Assembly: GCF_026870155.1 (NCBI RefSeq)
Contig: NZ_CP113975.1
Coordinates: 124,001-188,000 of the forward strand
Source of the DNA: Flavobacterium marginilacus
Lineage (GTDB): Bacteria > Bacteroidota > Bacteroidia > Flavobacteriales > Flavobacteriaceae
Direction of reading: 5' to 3'
Length of the DNA stretch: 64,000 nt
The notes beneath the pieces were generated by a model. It was not told where the DNA came from. It saw nothing but the letters and a program-made list of their open reading frames with translations, and did no database searches. A program made the position numbers and the translations under genes. Positions 1 to 7,539 of the stretch are shown here, piece by piece. Each line of letters opens with the position of its first letter. Positions within the stretch are counted from its first letter, which is position 1.

Positions 1-332
1 TTTTTTAGTTTTTCCAATAAAACTTTATCGGCATCGAATCGTTTGGTGTCTTCTGTTGCTGATGAAGGATCAGCACTTTTTGGGTCAATCGGAGGCTGTC
101 CTCCCTTTGGAGTTGCGATGTCAATAATCACGCCTTTGTCCAATAATGCATAATATGGCGCAGCCAATTCTTCGGTCCAAAATCCTGTTTTCTCTCCTGT
201 GTTACCCAATTGATCGTGACTGGTAACTACGAATAATACTTTTTTCATCTTTTTGTTATTTTGTTTTTGCGCCGTTGCCATAAAGGAACCTGCAATTAAT
301 AATACGATTGTTAATAGACTTATTTTTTTCAT
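1..332 (-). CDS. DJ-1/PfpI family protein, secreted (partial, runs off left edge)
   Basis: The minus strand reads from an ATG at 332 to the window edge without a stop, giving about 110 N-terminal residues. It opens with a Sec signal peptide (MKKISLLTIVLLIAGSFMA, then TAQ), so the product is probably exported. The mature part begins KKVLFVVTSHD and continues with TGFWTEELAAPYYAL and IDIATPKGGQPPIDP, the N-terminal layout of class I glutamine-amidotransferase-like DJ-1/PfpI proteins of the Hsp31 type (chaperone, glyoxalase or deglycase activities are reported in the family). The nucleophilic cysteine region lies outside the window, so activity cannot be judged. It is divergent from the LysR gene at 432, which may control it. 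A TAnnTTTG box on the minus strand (363-370) could be its promoter. Confidence 0.75.
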   Translation of the reverse strand, partial: MKKISLLTIVLLIAGSFMATAQKQNNKKMKKVLFVVTSHDQLGNTGEKTGFWTEELAAPYYALLDKGVIIDIATPKGGQPPIDPKSADPSSATEDTKRFDADKVLLEKLK

Positions 333-362
333 AATTTGATGTGTTTAATAATTATCGATGAG

Positions 363-412
363 CAAATTTATGACGAATATGGTATCAGTAAAAATAATTT
401 AAATTATGTTTG
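363..412. promoter_or_regulatory. Divergent promoter region between the DJ-1 and LysR genes
   Basis: TATGTTTG at 405-412 on the plus strand fits the Bacteroidota -7 consensus TAnnTTTG and lies 19 bases before the LysR ATG at 432. On the minus strand TAAATTTG (plus-strand 363-370) fits the same consensus, about 30 bases before the DJ-1 start. Neither has a convincing TTTG -33 box at the usual spacing, so these are weak calls. Confidence 0.3.
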
Positions 413-431
413 TGATAAATTTATTTATATC

Positions 432-1331
432 ATGGTCAATCTAGAATGGTATCGAACATTTAAATCAGTGTATAAAAACGGAAACTTTTCTTTGGCAGCC
501 AAAGAATTATTTATCAGCCAGCCCGCTGTAAGTCAGCAGATTGTTATGTTGGAGGCACATGTAGGCTACAAGCTTTTTAATCGAAAGTCCAAAGGGGTTG
601 AACCAACGGAATACGCTAAGTTACTCAATAATTTAATTATTGATGCATTGGACCGATTGGAAAATGTAGAGAATGGTTTTAGAGCTAAAGCATTTAATTC
701 GAACAGATTAATTTCAGTTGGAATTTCAAGACATTTGATGAGCAGTATCGGGAGTGCATTGGTCTCAAAATTTGATTTTATCGATTTTAGTTTTCATATC
801 AACGATGCGTTATTTGATTTGGTAAATACTAAAAAATTAGATTTTGCTATAATGACCAAACAATTTGACACCTTTGATACGATTCAGAAAAAAGTGGGGG
901 AAATTAAGCAAGTGATTGTCGGTTCAGCCAATCTTGATCTTTCTGATTTTGAATCAAAAAAGAAAAATCAAGATTATGTAGCTATTGAAAACTGGCTGAA
1001 CGAGCAAAAATGGTTCAGCCATGATGCGGGAATTCCGCATATAAAATTGTTTTGGCTTCATGTTTTCGCCAAAAAAAGGCCATCAATGGTTGCCAATTAT
1101 ATCATTCCATCCGAATATGAGATGCTTGAAATCCTTAGTAAAAATACCGGAATAGCCGTTACTTGGGATATCAATGCTAAAAATTTGATCGAAGAAAAGA
1201 AGTTGCAGTTGATATGGAATAGCGCCGAAATGCCAAGTACAGCTGTGTTTTTGTTGTCGGGTAAAAACAGTAATTTGAGTGCTGTTTTTGAGGATATAGA
1301 AAATGAGTTGAAAGCGGTTTTAGGGAGTTGA
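432..1331 (+). CDS. LysR-family transcriptional regulator
   Basis: A 299-residue protein. The winged helix-turn-helix fills residues 3-60 (EWYRTFKSVYKNGNFSLAAK, then SQPAVSQQIVMLE and GYKLFNRKSKGVEPT), the standard LysR signature, followed by a substrate-binding domain from about residue 85. The reading frame is open further upstream to 336, but those residues do not fit the family. The ATG at 432 puts the helix-turn-helix at the normal N-terminal position and is chosen here. It is transcribed away from the DJ-1/PfpI gene, the usual arrangement for a LysR regulator and its target, so regulation of that gene is the simplest inference. The effector is unknown. Confidence 0.9.
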   Translation: MVNLEWYRTFKSVYKNGNFSLAAKELFISQPAVSQQIVMLEAHVGYKLFNRKSKGVEPTEYAKLLNNLIIDALDRLENVENGFRAKAFNSNRLISVGISRHLMSSIGSALVSKFDFIDFSFHINDALFDLVNTKKLDFAIMTKQFDTFDTIQKKVGEIKQVIVGSANLDLSDFESKKKNQDYVAIENWLNEQKWFSHDAGIPHIKLFWLHVFAKKRPSMVANYIIPSEYEMLEILSKNTGIAVTWDINAKNLIEEKKLQLIWNSAEMPSTAVFLLSGKNSNLSAVFEDIENELKAVLGS

Positions 1332-1434
1332 TTTGGTTTAAAATTCTAAAAAGCGAACTATAAAAATTGTGTTTCATTCAATTAGATTTTCTTTAAGAAT
1401 TTCCGAAATAAAGTTCAGTTTGTAAAACTATTTT

Positions 1435-1459
1435 TATATTTGTGTAAATCATACGCATT
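1435..1459 (+). promoter_or_regulatory. nrtR promoter -7 box overlapped by candidate NrtR operator 1
   Basis: TATATTTG at 1435-1442 matches the Bacteroidota -7 box TAnnTTTG. The 21-bp imperfect palindrome at 1439-1459 starts with the TTTG of that box (TTTGTGTA-N5-TACGCATT). It closely matches the reverse complement of the box at 2151-2171 and resembles the box at 2203-2223. Binding here would cover the -7 element and repress nrtR itself. No clear -33 element is seen. Confidence 0.6.
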
Positions 1460-1466
1460 TATAAAT

Positions 1467-2159
1467 ATGAGTGAAAATCAGAATATCAGGGTTGCTGTTG
1501 ATGCTATAGTTTTTGGCTACCAAAACAACCAACTGTACGTATTGTTAATTCAGCAAAAATTTGGAACTGAAAAATCCTATTGGGCGTTGCCTGGCGGTTT
1601 GGTCAAAAACGATGAATCTTTGCAGGACGCTGTAAAAAGGGAATTGAAAGAAGAAACCAACATTACGGTTAATTATTTTGAACAGCTTTTTACTTTTGGT
1701 GACGATGTATTTCGTGATCCTAGAAACCGGGTTATTTCGGTGGCTTATTTTGCGTTGGTGGATGCTGAAAAATTAAAAGTTATAGCCGATACGGATGCCG
1801 AAAAGGCGCAATGGTTTAAAATTGATGAGATTCCTCCCTTGGCTTTTGACCATACAATTATTTTGGGCAAGGCAATTAAACGCCTAAAAGCCAAACTTAC
1901 TTATGAACCCATTGGATTTGATTTACTGCCAAAAGAGTTCTTGTTCTCTGAACTCGAAAATTTATACTGCATCATTTTGGAAAAAGAAATCGATCGAAGA
2001 AACTTTAGAAAGAAAATATTAAGCTTCGAAATTATTGAGGAAACAGATCGATTTTCTCCAGTTAAAAGCGGAAGACCCGCTAAATTATTCAAATTTAACA
2101 AACAGAAATACAATGCTTTATTGAGCGAGGGTTTTCACTTCGAAATCAAATTTGCGTAA
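1467..2159 (+). CDS. nrtR: NrtR-type Nudix-domain transcriptional regulator of NAD metabolism
   Basis: A 230-residue protein with a Nudix domain (about residues 5-140) followed by a C-terminal winged-helix segment (about 150-230, including KSGRPAKLFKFNKQKYNAL). This is the architecture of NrtR repressors, which bind ADP-ribose or NAD derivatives. The Nudix box at residues 44-66 is almost intact (GLVKNDE, then REL-KEE), with Asn replacing the usual Gly at its end, so hydrolase activity may be retained. The ATG at 1467 is preferred over an upstream alternative start at 1440, because the preceding segment contains the operator. It heads the NAD and ADP-ribose operon and is flanked by three copies of a 21-bp palindrome, which supports autoregulation. 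A plain Nudix hydrolase is less likely given the C-terminal domain and operators. Confidence 0.88.
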   Translation: MSENQNIRVAVDAIVFGYQNNQLYVLLIQQKFGTEKSYWALPGGLVKNDESLQDAVKRELKEETNITVNYFEQLFTFGDDVFRDPRNRVISVAYFALVDAEKLKVIADTDAEKAQWFKIDEIPPLAFDHTIILGKAIKRLKAKLTYEPIGFDLLPKEFLFSELENLYCIILEKEIDRRNFRKKILSFEIIEETDRFSPVKSGRPAKLFKFNKQKYNALLSEGFHFEIKFA

Positions 2160-2171
2160 TTTTTACACAAA
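2151..2171. promoter_or_regulatory. Candidate NrtR operator 2
   Basis: A 21-bp palindrome with arms TTTGCGTAA and TTACACAAA around a 3-base centre; eight of nine arm positions pair. It overlaps the nrtR stop codon and lies just upstream of the prs -33 element. Its reverse complement is very close to operator 1. Confidence 0.6.
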
Positions 2172-2175
2172 ATAA

Positions 2176-2206
2176 TTTGTAAGTTTAAATTTAATATTTA
2201 TATTTG
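2176..2206 (+). promoter_or_regulatory. prs promoter (TTTG-N19-TATATTTG)
   Basis: TTTG at 2176-2179, then exactly 19 bases, then TATATTTG at 2199-2206: a full match to the Bacteroidota -33/-7 promoter. It is flanked by operator 2 upstream and overlapped by operator 3 at the -7 box. Confidence 0.75.
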
Positions 2207-2223
2207 CGTACAATTAACGCAAA
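2203..2223. promoter_or_regulatory. Candidate NrtR operator 3, on the prs -7 box
   Basis: A 21-bp palindrome with perfect 7-base arms (TTTGCGT and ACGCAAA) around a 7-base centre. Its first four bases are the TTTG of the prs -7 box, the same register as operator 1 at nrtR. This repeat of position and sequence is the main reason to call it a regulator site. Confidence 0.7.
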
Positions 2224-2234
2224 ATGAAAAAATT

Positions 2235-3068
2235 ATGATACTCAATTTAGATCCAAATTTCAAACCATTTACTACGGAGTCAGTAATCAGTTTTCAGAAT
2301 TTTACTTTTTCAGGCGGTGAACCTCACATCAAAATAGAACCAAATTTTGACGTGACGCAAAAAGTCACTATTACCCACAGACTAAATTCATTCAATGATT
2401 TGGGATTATTGTGCATTGCCGTTGACGCGTTGCGCAGGATGGGTGTGAAAGACACGGAACTTTTCATTCCTTATTTTCCTGCCGCAAGACAGGACAGGGT
2501 TATGGTTAAAGGAGAACCGCTGTCTGTAAAAGTGTATGCTGATATTATTAATGGAATGCAATTCAGCAAAGTGTTTGTTTTTGATGCGCATTCAGAAGTT
2601 ACTCCGGCATTGGTAAACAATTGTGAAGTAATTACAAACCATACTTTTATTGAAGCAGTTGTAAAAGCAATAGGTAACGGCGTCAAATTAATTTCTCCCG
2701 ACGGTGGTGCTTTAAAGAAGATTTACAAAGTTTCTGAATTTCTTAGCGGAGTTGAAGTGGTGGAATGCAGTAAAAGCCGTGATGTAAAAACAGGAAGATT
2801 GTCAGGCTTTAAAGTGTATAATGACGATTTACAGGGCGCAGATTGTTTGATTGTTGATGATATTTGTGATGGAGGCGGAACATTTGTCGGACTTGCTGAA
2901 GAACTGAAAAACAAGAATGCCGGTAAGCTGTATTTGGCGGTAAGCCACGGAATTTTCAATAAAGGATTTGAAGTTTTGGATTGTTTCGAAAAAATATTTA
3001 CTACCAATTCATTCAAAGATTTTGAAGGAGAAAGTGTTGAAGTTATAGGATTAAGTCAATTGATATGA
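2235..3068 (+). CDS. prs: Ribose-phosphate pyrophosphokinase (PRPP synthetase), short form
   Basis: Makes PRPP from ribose 5-phosphate and ATP. The product is 277 residues, shorter than the usual 310-320 of the housekeeping enzyme. It keeps the key motifs: FIPYFPAARQDRV (78-90), FDAHSE (116-121), SPDGG (154-158) and the PRPP-binding loop VDDICDGGGTF (207-217). The ATG at 2235 is used because an earlier ATG at 2224 is stopped after four codons. It overlaps the NADAR gene by four bases (ATGA), so the two are co-translated. PRPP is the co-substrate of the nicotinamide phosphoribosyltransferase at the end of the operon, so this is probably a dedicated salvage copy. Similar short Prs and NadV pairs are known from large phages. 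Confidence 0.9.
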   Translation: MILNLDPNFKPFTTESVISFQNFTFSGGEPHIKIEPNFDVTQKVTITHRLNSFNDLGLLCIAVDALRRMGVKDTELFIPYFPAARQDRVMVKGEPLSVKVYADIINGMQFSKVFVFDAHSEVTPALVNNCEVITNHTFIEAVVKAIGNGVKLISPDGGALKKIYKVSEFLSGVEVVECSKSRDVKTGRLSGFKVYNDDLQGADCLIVDDICDGGGTFVGLAEELKNKNAGKLYLAVSHGIFNKGFEVLDCFEKIFTTNSFKDFEGESVEVIGLSQLI

Positions 3069-3601
3069 AATACAGTTTGGAAAAATTGATGGCTCAAAAT
3101 AGTGAAAATAAATATGTTTTCTTTTGGGGACATCAGCCGTCAAAAGATGAAACCATTACGAAAACCTGTTTTAGTCAGTGGTGGATTAGTCCATTTGTGG
3201 CAGAAGGCATAACTTATAAAACTGCAGAGCATTGGATGATGGCCAAGAAAGCAGAACTGTTTAATGATCAAGAAATTTTAGAAAAAATAATTCAGGCTAA
3301 TTCACCAGCTGAAGCCAAAAAATTAGGACGAGAAGTGAGAAATTATGTAGATTCCCTTTGGTTAGAAAATAGATATGAAATAGTAAAACAGGGTAATTTT
3401 CATAAGTTCAGTCAAAATAAAGATTTAAAAGAATTCCTTATCAATACCAAAGAAAGAATTTTGGTCGAAGCCAGTCCGGTAGATTCCATTTGGGGAATTG
3501 GTATGGCAACAGATCATAAAGACATTAACAATCCCGAAAAATGGATAGGTTTAAACCTTTTGGGTTTTGCTTTGATGGAAGTTAGGTATGAATTGAAATA
3601 A
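3065..3601 (+). CDS. NADAR-family protein (YbiA/RibX-like)
   Basis: A 178-residue protein that fits the NADAR (formerly DUF1768) fold: FFWGHQP near the N-terminus, QWWISPFVAEGITYKTAEHW around residues 38-57, the AKKLGR segment, and a C-terminal DSIWGIGM followed by NLLGFALMEVR. NADAR proteins act on ADP-ribose-type N-glycosidic bonds. Characterised members remove ADP-ribose from guanine in DNA or cleave riboflavin-pathway intermediates. The start overlaps the prs stop by four bases. Its place beside macrodomain and KptA genes argues for ADP-ribose processing rather than riboflavin metabolism. No DarT-like toxin is visible in the window, so the substrate is open. Confidence 0.85.
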   Translation: MKYSLEKLMAQNSENKYVFFWGHQPSKDETITKTCFSQWWISPFVAEGITYKTAEHWMMAKKAELFNDQEILEKIIQANSPAEAKKLGREVRNYVDSLWLENRYEIVKQGNFHKFSQNKDLKEFLINTKERILVEASPVDSIWGIGMATDHKDINNPEKWIGLNLLGFALMEVRYELK

Positions 3602-3613
3602 AATTAATAAAAG

Positions 3614-4084
3614 ATGAAAGATATTCAATATATAAAAGGCGATGCAACATCTCCAGAAGGAGCAGAGAATAAGATAATTGTTCACGTTTGTAATGACATT
3701 GGCGGATGGGGTAAAGGATTTGTTATGGCTATTTCGAAAAGATGGAAAGAACCAGAAAAGCAATATCGAGAATGGTTCAAATCTAAAAATGATTTTGAAT
3801 TAGGAAAAGTACAGTTTGTTCAGGTTGAAGAAAATTTATGGGTAACTAATTTAATAGGACAGCATAAAATCAATAAAGATGAAAACGGCGAAGCTCCAAT
3901 TCGATATCATGCTATTGAAGAAGGATTAAAAGCAGTCTCTGATTTTGCAAAAACAAACAATGCATCAGTTCATATGCCAAGAATTGGATGTGGTTTAGCT
4001 GGCGGAAAATGGGAAATGATAGAACCAATTATTCTTAAAACGTTATCTAATCAAGATATAAAAGTTGTGGTTTATGATTTTTAA
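3614..4084 (+). CDS. Macrodomain protein (ADP-ribose / ADP-ribose-1''-phosphate binding)
   Basis: A 156-residue single-domain protein. The N-terminal IQYIKGDAT strand-loop and HVCNDIGGWGKGFVMAIS (residues 24-41), followed later by HMPRIGCGLAGGKW, are the adenosine-binding and ribose-binding loops of macrodomains, with the conserved Asn27. The HVCND-GWGKG form resembles Poa1p-like ADP-ribose-1''-phosphate phosphatases. That activity would fit with KptA, whose product is ADP-ribose 1'',2''-cyclic phosphate. The gene begins 12 bases after the NADAR stop in the same operon. Whether it is a phosphatase, a de-ADP-ribosylase or a binder cannot be decided from sequence alone. Confidence 0.88.
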   Translation: MKDIQYIKGDATSPEGAENKIIVHVCNDIGGWGKGFVMAISKRWKEPEKQYREWFKSKNDFELGKVQFVQVEENLWVTNLIGQHKINKDENGEAPIRYHAIEEGLKAVSDFAKTNNASVHMPRIGCGLAGGKWEMIEPIILKTLSNQDIKVVVYDF

Positions 4085-4140
4085 GCCACCAAAAATTAAT
4101 TAAAGAACAAAATGCAATCACGTTATTGTGTTGTAATAAA

Positions 4141-4776
4141 ATGAAAATAGAATTAAAAAAATATAGCGAGCAATTAAAAGAGTGGCCGAAATCTGGTTAT
4201 CATATAATGGCTCAGTACGACGATGAAAAAATAATAGTATATCAGTCATACCGAAAAGAAATAGGCGAATTTGCCGTAAAAAATCAGTTTTTTGGAGGTG
4301 CTTTCAGTCTTGACCGAATGACTTGGATTAAGCCCAATTTTTTATGGATGATGTATCGAAACGGCTGGGGTACAAAAGAAGGGCAGGAAGTCGTTTTGGC
4401 AATCCATCTAAAAAGAGAAGCATTCGAAAAATACCTTCAAAATGCTGTTTATTCTTCTTATGCAATAGAATTTGAAGTGAGTTATGAAGAATGGCAGTCA
4501 CAAGTAAAATCCTCTTCAGTACGATTACAATGGGATCCGGATCATAGCCCGTACGGAGAAAAATTAGAAAGAAGAGCAATTCAGATTGGTTTGCGAGACG
4601 AATTTACAAGATCTTATTCCAAAGAAGATATTTTGTTAATTGAGGATATTTCAAATTTTGTAAAAGAGCAATATAAATTTGTTCAGAATAAAGAATTGGA
4701 CAATCTGCTGATTCCAGCTGAAAAACCTTTTCTTTTTGAAGATGAAAAATTGAATAAAAAATTAAGACTTAAATAG
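4141..4776 (+). CDS. DUF4291 family protein
   Basis: A 211-residue protein recognised by YQSYRKEIGEFAVKNQFFGG and MTWIKPNFLWMMYRNGWGTK, the signature of DUF4291. The function of the family is not established. Strongly conserved Arg, Trp, Tyr and His residues suggest an enzyme or a nucleotide-binding fold. The ATG at 4141 is chosen: a TTG five codons earlier gives an unconvincing extension. The operon around it handles NAD, ADP-ribose and RNA 2'-phosphate, so a role in ADP-ribose chemistry is a reasonable inference but not shown. An IS5-like element begins one base after the stop codon. Confidence 0.8.
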   Translation: MKIELKKYSEQLKEWPKSGYHIMAQYDDEKIIVYQSYRKEIGEFAVKNQFFGGAFSLDRMTWIKPNFLWMMYRNGWGTKEGQEVVLAIHLKREAFEKYLQNAVYSSYAIEFEVSYEEWQSQVKSSSVRLQWDPDHSPYGEKLERRAIQIGLRDEFTRSYSKEDILLIEDISNFVKEQYKFVQNKELDNLLIPAEKPFLFEDEKLNKKLRLK

Positions 4777-4777
4777 A

Positions 4778-5635
4778 GAGCCTGTTTAAAAATTTAAAAT
4801 AAATAATTGTTATGGGTTAAAGAAACCGATTGAAATTTGTCTTTTTGTAGTGACCAAACCATAAAAAGATGTATCCAACCGATTTGACAGAAACCCAGTG
4901 GCAATTTATAAAAAAGACTTTAGAATTCGATGATAGAAAGCGGAAATATAATTTGAAAATCATTTGGAATGCGATTAATTATCTCGTAAAAACAGGTTGT
5001 CAGTGGCGAATGTTACCTAAAGATTTTCCAAAATGGCAATTAGTGTATTATTACTATTGGAAATGGTCAAATTTGGAATGTTTTGATTTATTACTGTCAA
5101 AATTGCGAGAAAAAGTCAGGTTTAATAGAGGTCAAAATACAATGCCAAGTCTAGGAATAATGGATAGTCAAAGTGTACGATGGGGAAATAATCGTTCCTT
5201 AAATAGTTTTGATGGCAATAAAAAAGTAAAAGGAATTAAACGGCATATTGTGGTTGATAAAAATGGGTTTCTTTTGGCAATAATGGTAACAGTTGCCAAT
5301 GTCCATGATAGTAAAGCGGCAGATTTACTAATGAGGACGCTTCACTATTTTTTATGTCCTATAAAAGTAATCCTTGCCGATGGTGGTTACAGAGGCGAAG
5401 TGATTGAAAACATAAAAAATAAATTTGGCTATATTATTCAAGTGGTAATGCGTTCAGATGATAGAAAAATGGGGTTTAAACCTATACATAAAAGATGGAT
5501 TGTAGAGAGAACATTCTCTTGGTTTGACAACGACCGAAGATTATGTAGAAATTATGAACTACTTTTTGAAACATCCGAGAATATGGTCAAAATTGCAACT
5601 ATAAAATTATTATTAAATAAAATTTAAACAGGCTC
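4778..5635 (+). mobile_element. IS5-family insertion sequence, complete, 858 bp
   Basis: Bounded by inverted repeats beginning GAGCCTGTTTAAA: the left end starts at 4778 and the right end finishes at 5635. Left and right ends share the first 13 bases. The flanks are GA on both sides (4776-4777 and 5636-5637), a possible 2-bp target duplication. It encodes one intact transposase. It lies between the DUF4291 stop and the kptA start, seven bases before that ATG, without breaking either gene. Removing it and one GA rejoins the two genes with a normal short gap. Confidence 0.85.
4869..5627 (+). CDS. IS5-family transposase
   Basis: A 252-residue DDE transposase in a single frame. The N-terminal MYPTDLTETQWQFI and KTGCQWRMLPKDFPKW segments are typical of the IS5 group. 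Catalytic residues are readable as D99 (MDSQSV), D171 (ADGGYRG) and E213 (VERTFSWF). The frame is intact, with no frameshift, so the element may be active. It is oriented with the operon and is the only foreign reading frame inside it. Confidence 0.92.
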   Translation: MYPTDLTETQWQFIKKTLEFDDRKRKYNLKIIWNAINYLVKTGCQWRMLPKDFPKWQLVYYYYWKWSNLECFDLLLSKLREKVRFNRGQNTMPSLGIMDSQSVRWGNNRSLNSFDGNKKVKGIKRHIVVDKNGFLLAIMVTVANVHDSKAADLLMRTLHYFLCPIKVILADGGYRGEVIENIKNKFGYIIQVVMRSDDRKMGFKPIHKRWIVERTFSWFDNDRRLCRNYELLFETSENMVKIATIKLLLNKI

Positions 5636-5642
5636 GAAAAAG

Positions 5643-6194
5643 ATGAATGAAAAAATAGCAAAAAGCGTCAGCAAATTTTTGAGTCTAGTGCTTAGACATT
5701 CGCCTGAAACTATCGGATTAAAATTAGACAAAAACGGCTGGGCAGATGTCGATGAATTAATCATGAAATGCCATCAATTTGGAAAAGAATTTGATTTTGA
5801 ACTATTAGAGGAAGTTGTAGAAACCAATGACAAAAAGCGATTTACATTCAATGAGGATTTAACAAAAATAAGAGCCAATCAAGGTCATTCGATAGATGTT
5901 GAATTAAACTTAAACTTAAAGGAGTATGAGCCTAATGATTTTTTGTATCACGGAACAGTCGAAAAATTTATTGATTTAATAAAAGAGAACGGCTTGCAAA
6001 AGATGAGCAGACAATATGTTCACTTGAGTAAAGATAAAGAGACTGCTGTAAAAGTGGGTGCCAGAAGAGGAAAGCCAATTATTTTAAAAATTAATGCCCA
6101 AAAAATGTTTTTAGATGGATATAAATTCTATCTCTCCGAAAACAATGTTTGGTTAATTGATGAAGTACCAACTAAATATATCGAATTAAATTAA
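5643..6194 (+). CDS. kptA: RNA 2'-phosphotransferase (Tpt1/KptA family)
   Basis: Transfers an internal RNA 2'-phosphate to NAD+, releasing nicotinamide and ADP-ribose 1'',2''-cyclic phosphate. It is 183 residues, the normal bacterial length. The N-terminal domain has SKFLSLVLRHSPETIGL (catalytic Arg18) and DKNGWADVDELI. RANQGHS follows at about residue 79, then YHGT, then SRQYVHLSKD and VGARRGKP with the NAD-binding and catalytic Arg residues. All the R-H-R-R catalytic positions appear present. The start lies seven bases beyond the IS5-like element, so native expression from the operon promoter may be reduced. Its products feed the macrodomain and NamPT functions encoded around it. Confidence 0.92.
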   Translation: MNEKIAKSVSKFLSLVLRHSPETIGLKLDKNGWADVDELIMKCHQFGKEFDFELLEEVVETNDKKRFTFNEDLTKIRANQGHSIDVELNLNLKEYEPNDFLYHGTVEKFIDLIKENGLQKMSRQYVHLSKDKETAVKVGARRGKPIILKINAQKMFLDGYKFYLSENNVWLIDEVPTKYIELN

Positions 6195-6201
6195 AATAAA
6201 A

Positions 6202-6803
6202 ATGCTACAAATAAAATTAGTTTATTTAGAAGAAGAGCTTGGAAATGCATGGATTAATGATTTTGCTGGTTGTAAAAACGTAACAATTTTAAATGGCAAT
6301 ATTTTAGAGACAGAGTGTGATGCTATTGTTAGTCCTGCAAATTCTTTTGGATTTATGGATGGCGGTTTGGATTTACATATTTCTGAGAAATTTGGCTGGC
6401 ATTTACAAGACGAATTGCAAGCAAAAATTGCAAGCTTAGACGAAAAAGAATTATTAATAGGTAAGTCCATTACTTTGGCAACAGGAAATGAAAAAATTCC
6501 ATACCTAATTTCTGCCCCAACTATGCGAGTTCCTATGAGTTTTAATATAGCAACATCTGTCAACTCCTTTTAGCGATGAAAGCTATATTAATAGCTTGTA
6601 AAAATAATAAAATAATCAAAACGGTCGCTATTCCTGGATTAGCAACAGGTTGTGGAAGAATGCCATTTCATATTGCTTCAAATCAAATGTTTTTAGCTTA
6701 CGATGAAATAATTAACGGAAACTATAAAGATTATAAGACATTTGGAGACACTCAAAAATTTCAATATAGATTAAATGAAAAAGGATTAATTTGGGATTAT
6801 TAA
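6202..6803 (+). pseudogene. Macrodomain protein gene broken by a 1-base frameshift
   Basis: Two adjacent frames together make one macrodomain protein of about 200 residues. The first (6202-6573) carries the LNGNILETECDAIVSPANSF and GFMDGGLD loops and ends ISAPTMRVPMSFN and SVNSF. The second (6576-6803) resumes with MKAILIACKNN and has VAIPGLATGCGRMP, the second phosphate-binding loop. The break is in a T run at 6568-6571: one more T would restore FLAMKAIL and remove the TAG at 6571-6573. Neither half is likely to fold alone. It may be a real mutation, a slippage site or a sequencing error. The product differs from the intact macrodomain at 3614 and belongs to a different subgroup. Confidence 0.85.
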
Positions 6804-6804
6804 A

Positions 6805-7539
6805 ATGGAAAAAAGAACACTCGTTTTTGGCGATATCCACGGTGGCTTAAAAGCATTATTACAATTGCTTGATAGAGCTAAAATTAATCAAAATGATCAA
6901 TTGATTTTTCTAGGAGATTATGTAGACGGTTGGTCAGAATCAGCTCAATTGATAAATTTTTTAATAGAACTTTCTCAAAAGTATTCTTGTGTTTTTATTA
7001 AAGGGAATCATGATGTATGGTGTCAAGATTGGTTGATTAATCAAGAAATAAATGATATTTGGTTTTCACATGGCGGAAAATCGACTATTGATAGTTATCA
7101 GGATATTGATATTTTGACAAAAGCGGAGCACCTTGATTTTTTTGCAAAGATGAAAGATTACTATGTTGATGAATGTAATAATTTGTTTATTCACGCAGGT
7201 TTTTCGTCAATGCATGGGCCAGAAAAAGAACATTATGCTACTAATTATACTTGGGATAGAACGCTTTGGGAAATGGCTTTGACGATGGATAAAAGAATCA
7301 GAAAAGATTCTCTTTCTTATCCCAAAAGATTATTGATCTATAATGAGATTTATATTGGACATACGCCTACGTTAAATTATAATATTGAAGTGCCAATGCA
7401 GGGATGTAATGTTTGGAATATTGACACGGGAGCTGGTTTTTATGGAAAACTGACATGTTTTGACATTCAAACTAAAAAGTTCTGGCAAAGCGATGCTGTA
7501 CAATCATTGTATCCAAAAGAAAAAGGAAGAAATAAGTAG
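6805..7539 (+). CDS. Calcineurin-like metallophosphatase
   Basis: A 244-residue protein with the full set of metallophosphoesterase motifs: GDIHGG (9-14), GDYVDG, KGNHDVWC, IHAGF and IGHTP, which supply the Asp, His and Asn ligands of a dinuclear metal site. The PP1/PP2A/ApaH-like spacing suggests a phosphoprotein or nucleotide phosphatase. It starts one base after the broken macrodomain gene. In this operon a role in removing phosphate from an ADP-ribose or RNA-repair product is plausible, because KptA generates a cyclic phosphate that needs further hydrolysis. That substrate is an inference only. Confidence 0.87.
   Translation: MEKRTLVFGDIHGGLKALLQLLDRAKINQNDQLIFLGDYVDGWSESAQLINFLIELSQKYSCVFIKGNHDVWCQDWLINQEINDIWFSHGGKSTIDSYQDIDILTKAEHLDFFAKMKDYYVDECNNLFIHAGFSSMHGPEKEHYATNYTWDRTLWEMALTMDKRIRKDSLSYPKRLLIYNEIYIGHTPTLNYNIEVPMQGCNVWNIDTGAGFYGKLTCFDIQTKKFWQSDAVQSLYPKEKGRNK

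Noticed and set aside
336..431. N-terminal extension of the LysR gene from 336
   Set aside because: The extra residues do not belong to the family and contain the putative -7 box at 405-412.
3065..4084. DarT/DarG-type toxin-antitoxin pair
   Set aside because: A NADAR and a macrodomain protein are present, but no DarT ADP-ribosyltransferase gene is seen in the window.
4112..4144. Ten-codon frame before the DUF4291 gene
   Set aside because: It overlaps the chosen start region and no leader-peptide pattern is visible.
6576..6803. Independent 75-residue protein gene
   Set aside because: It continues the macrodomain of the preceding frame and contains its second binding loop; a one-base frameshift explains the split.
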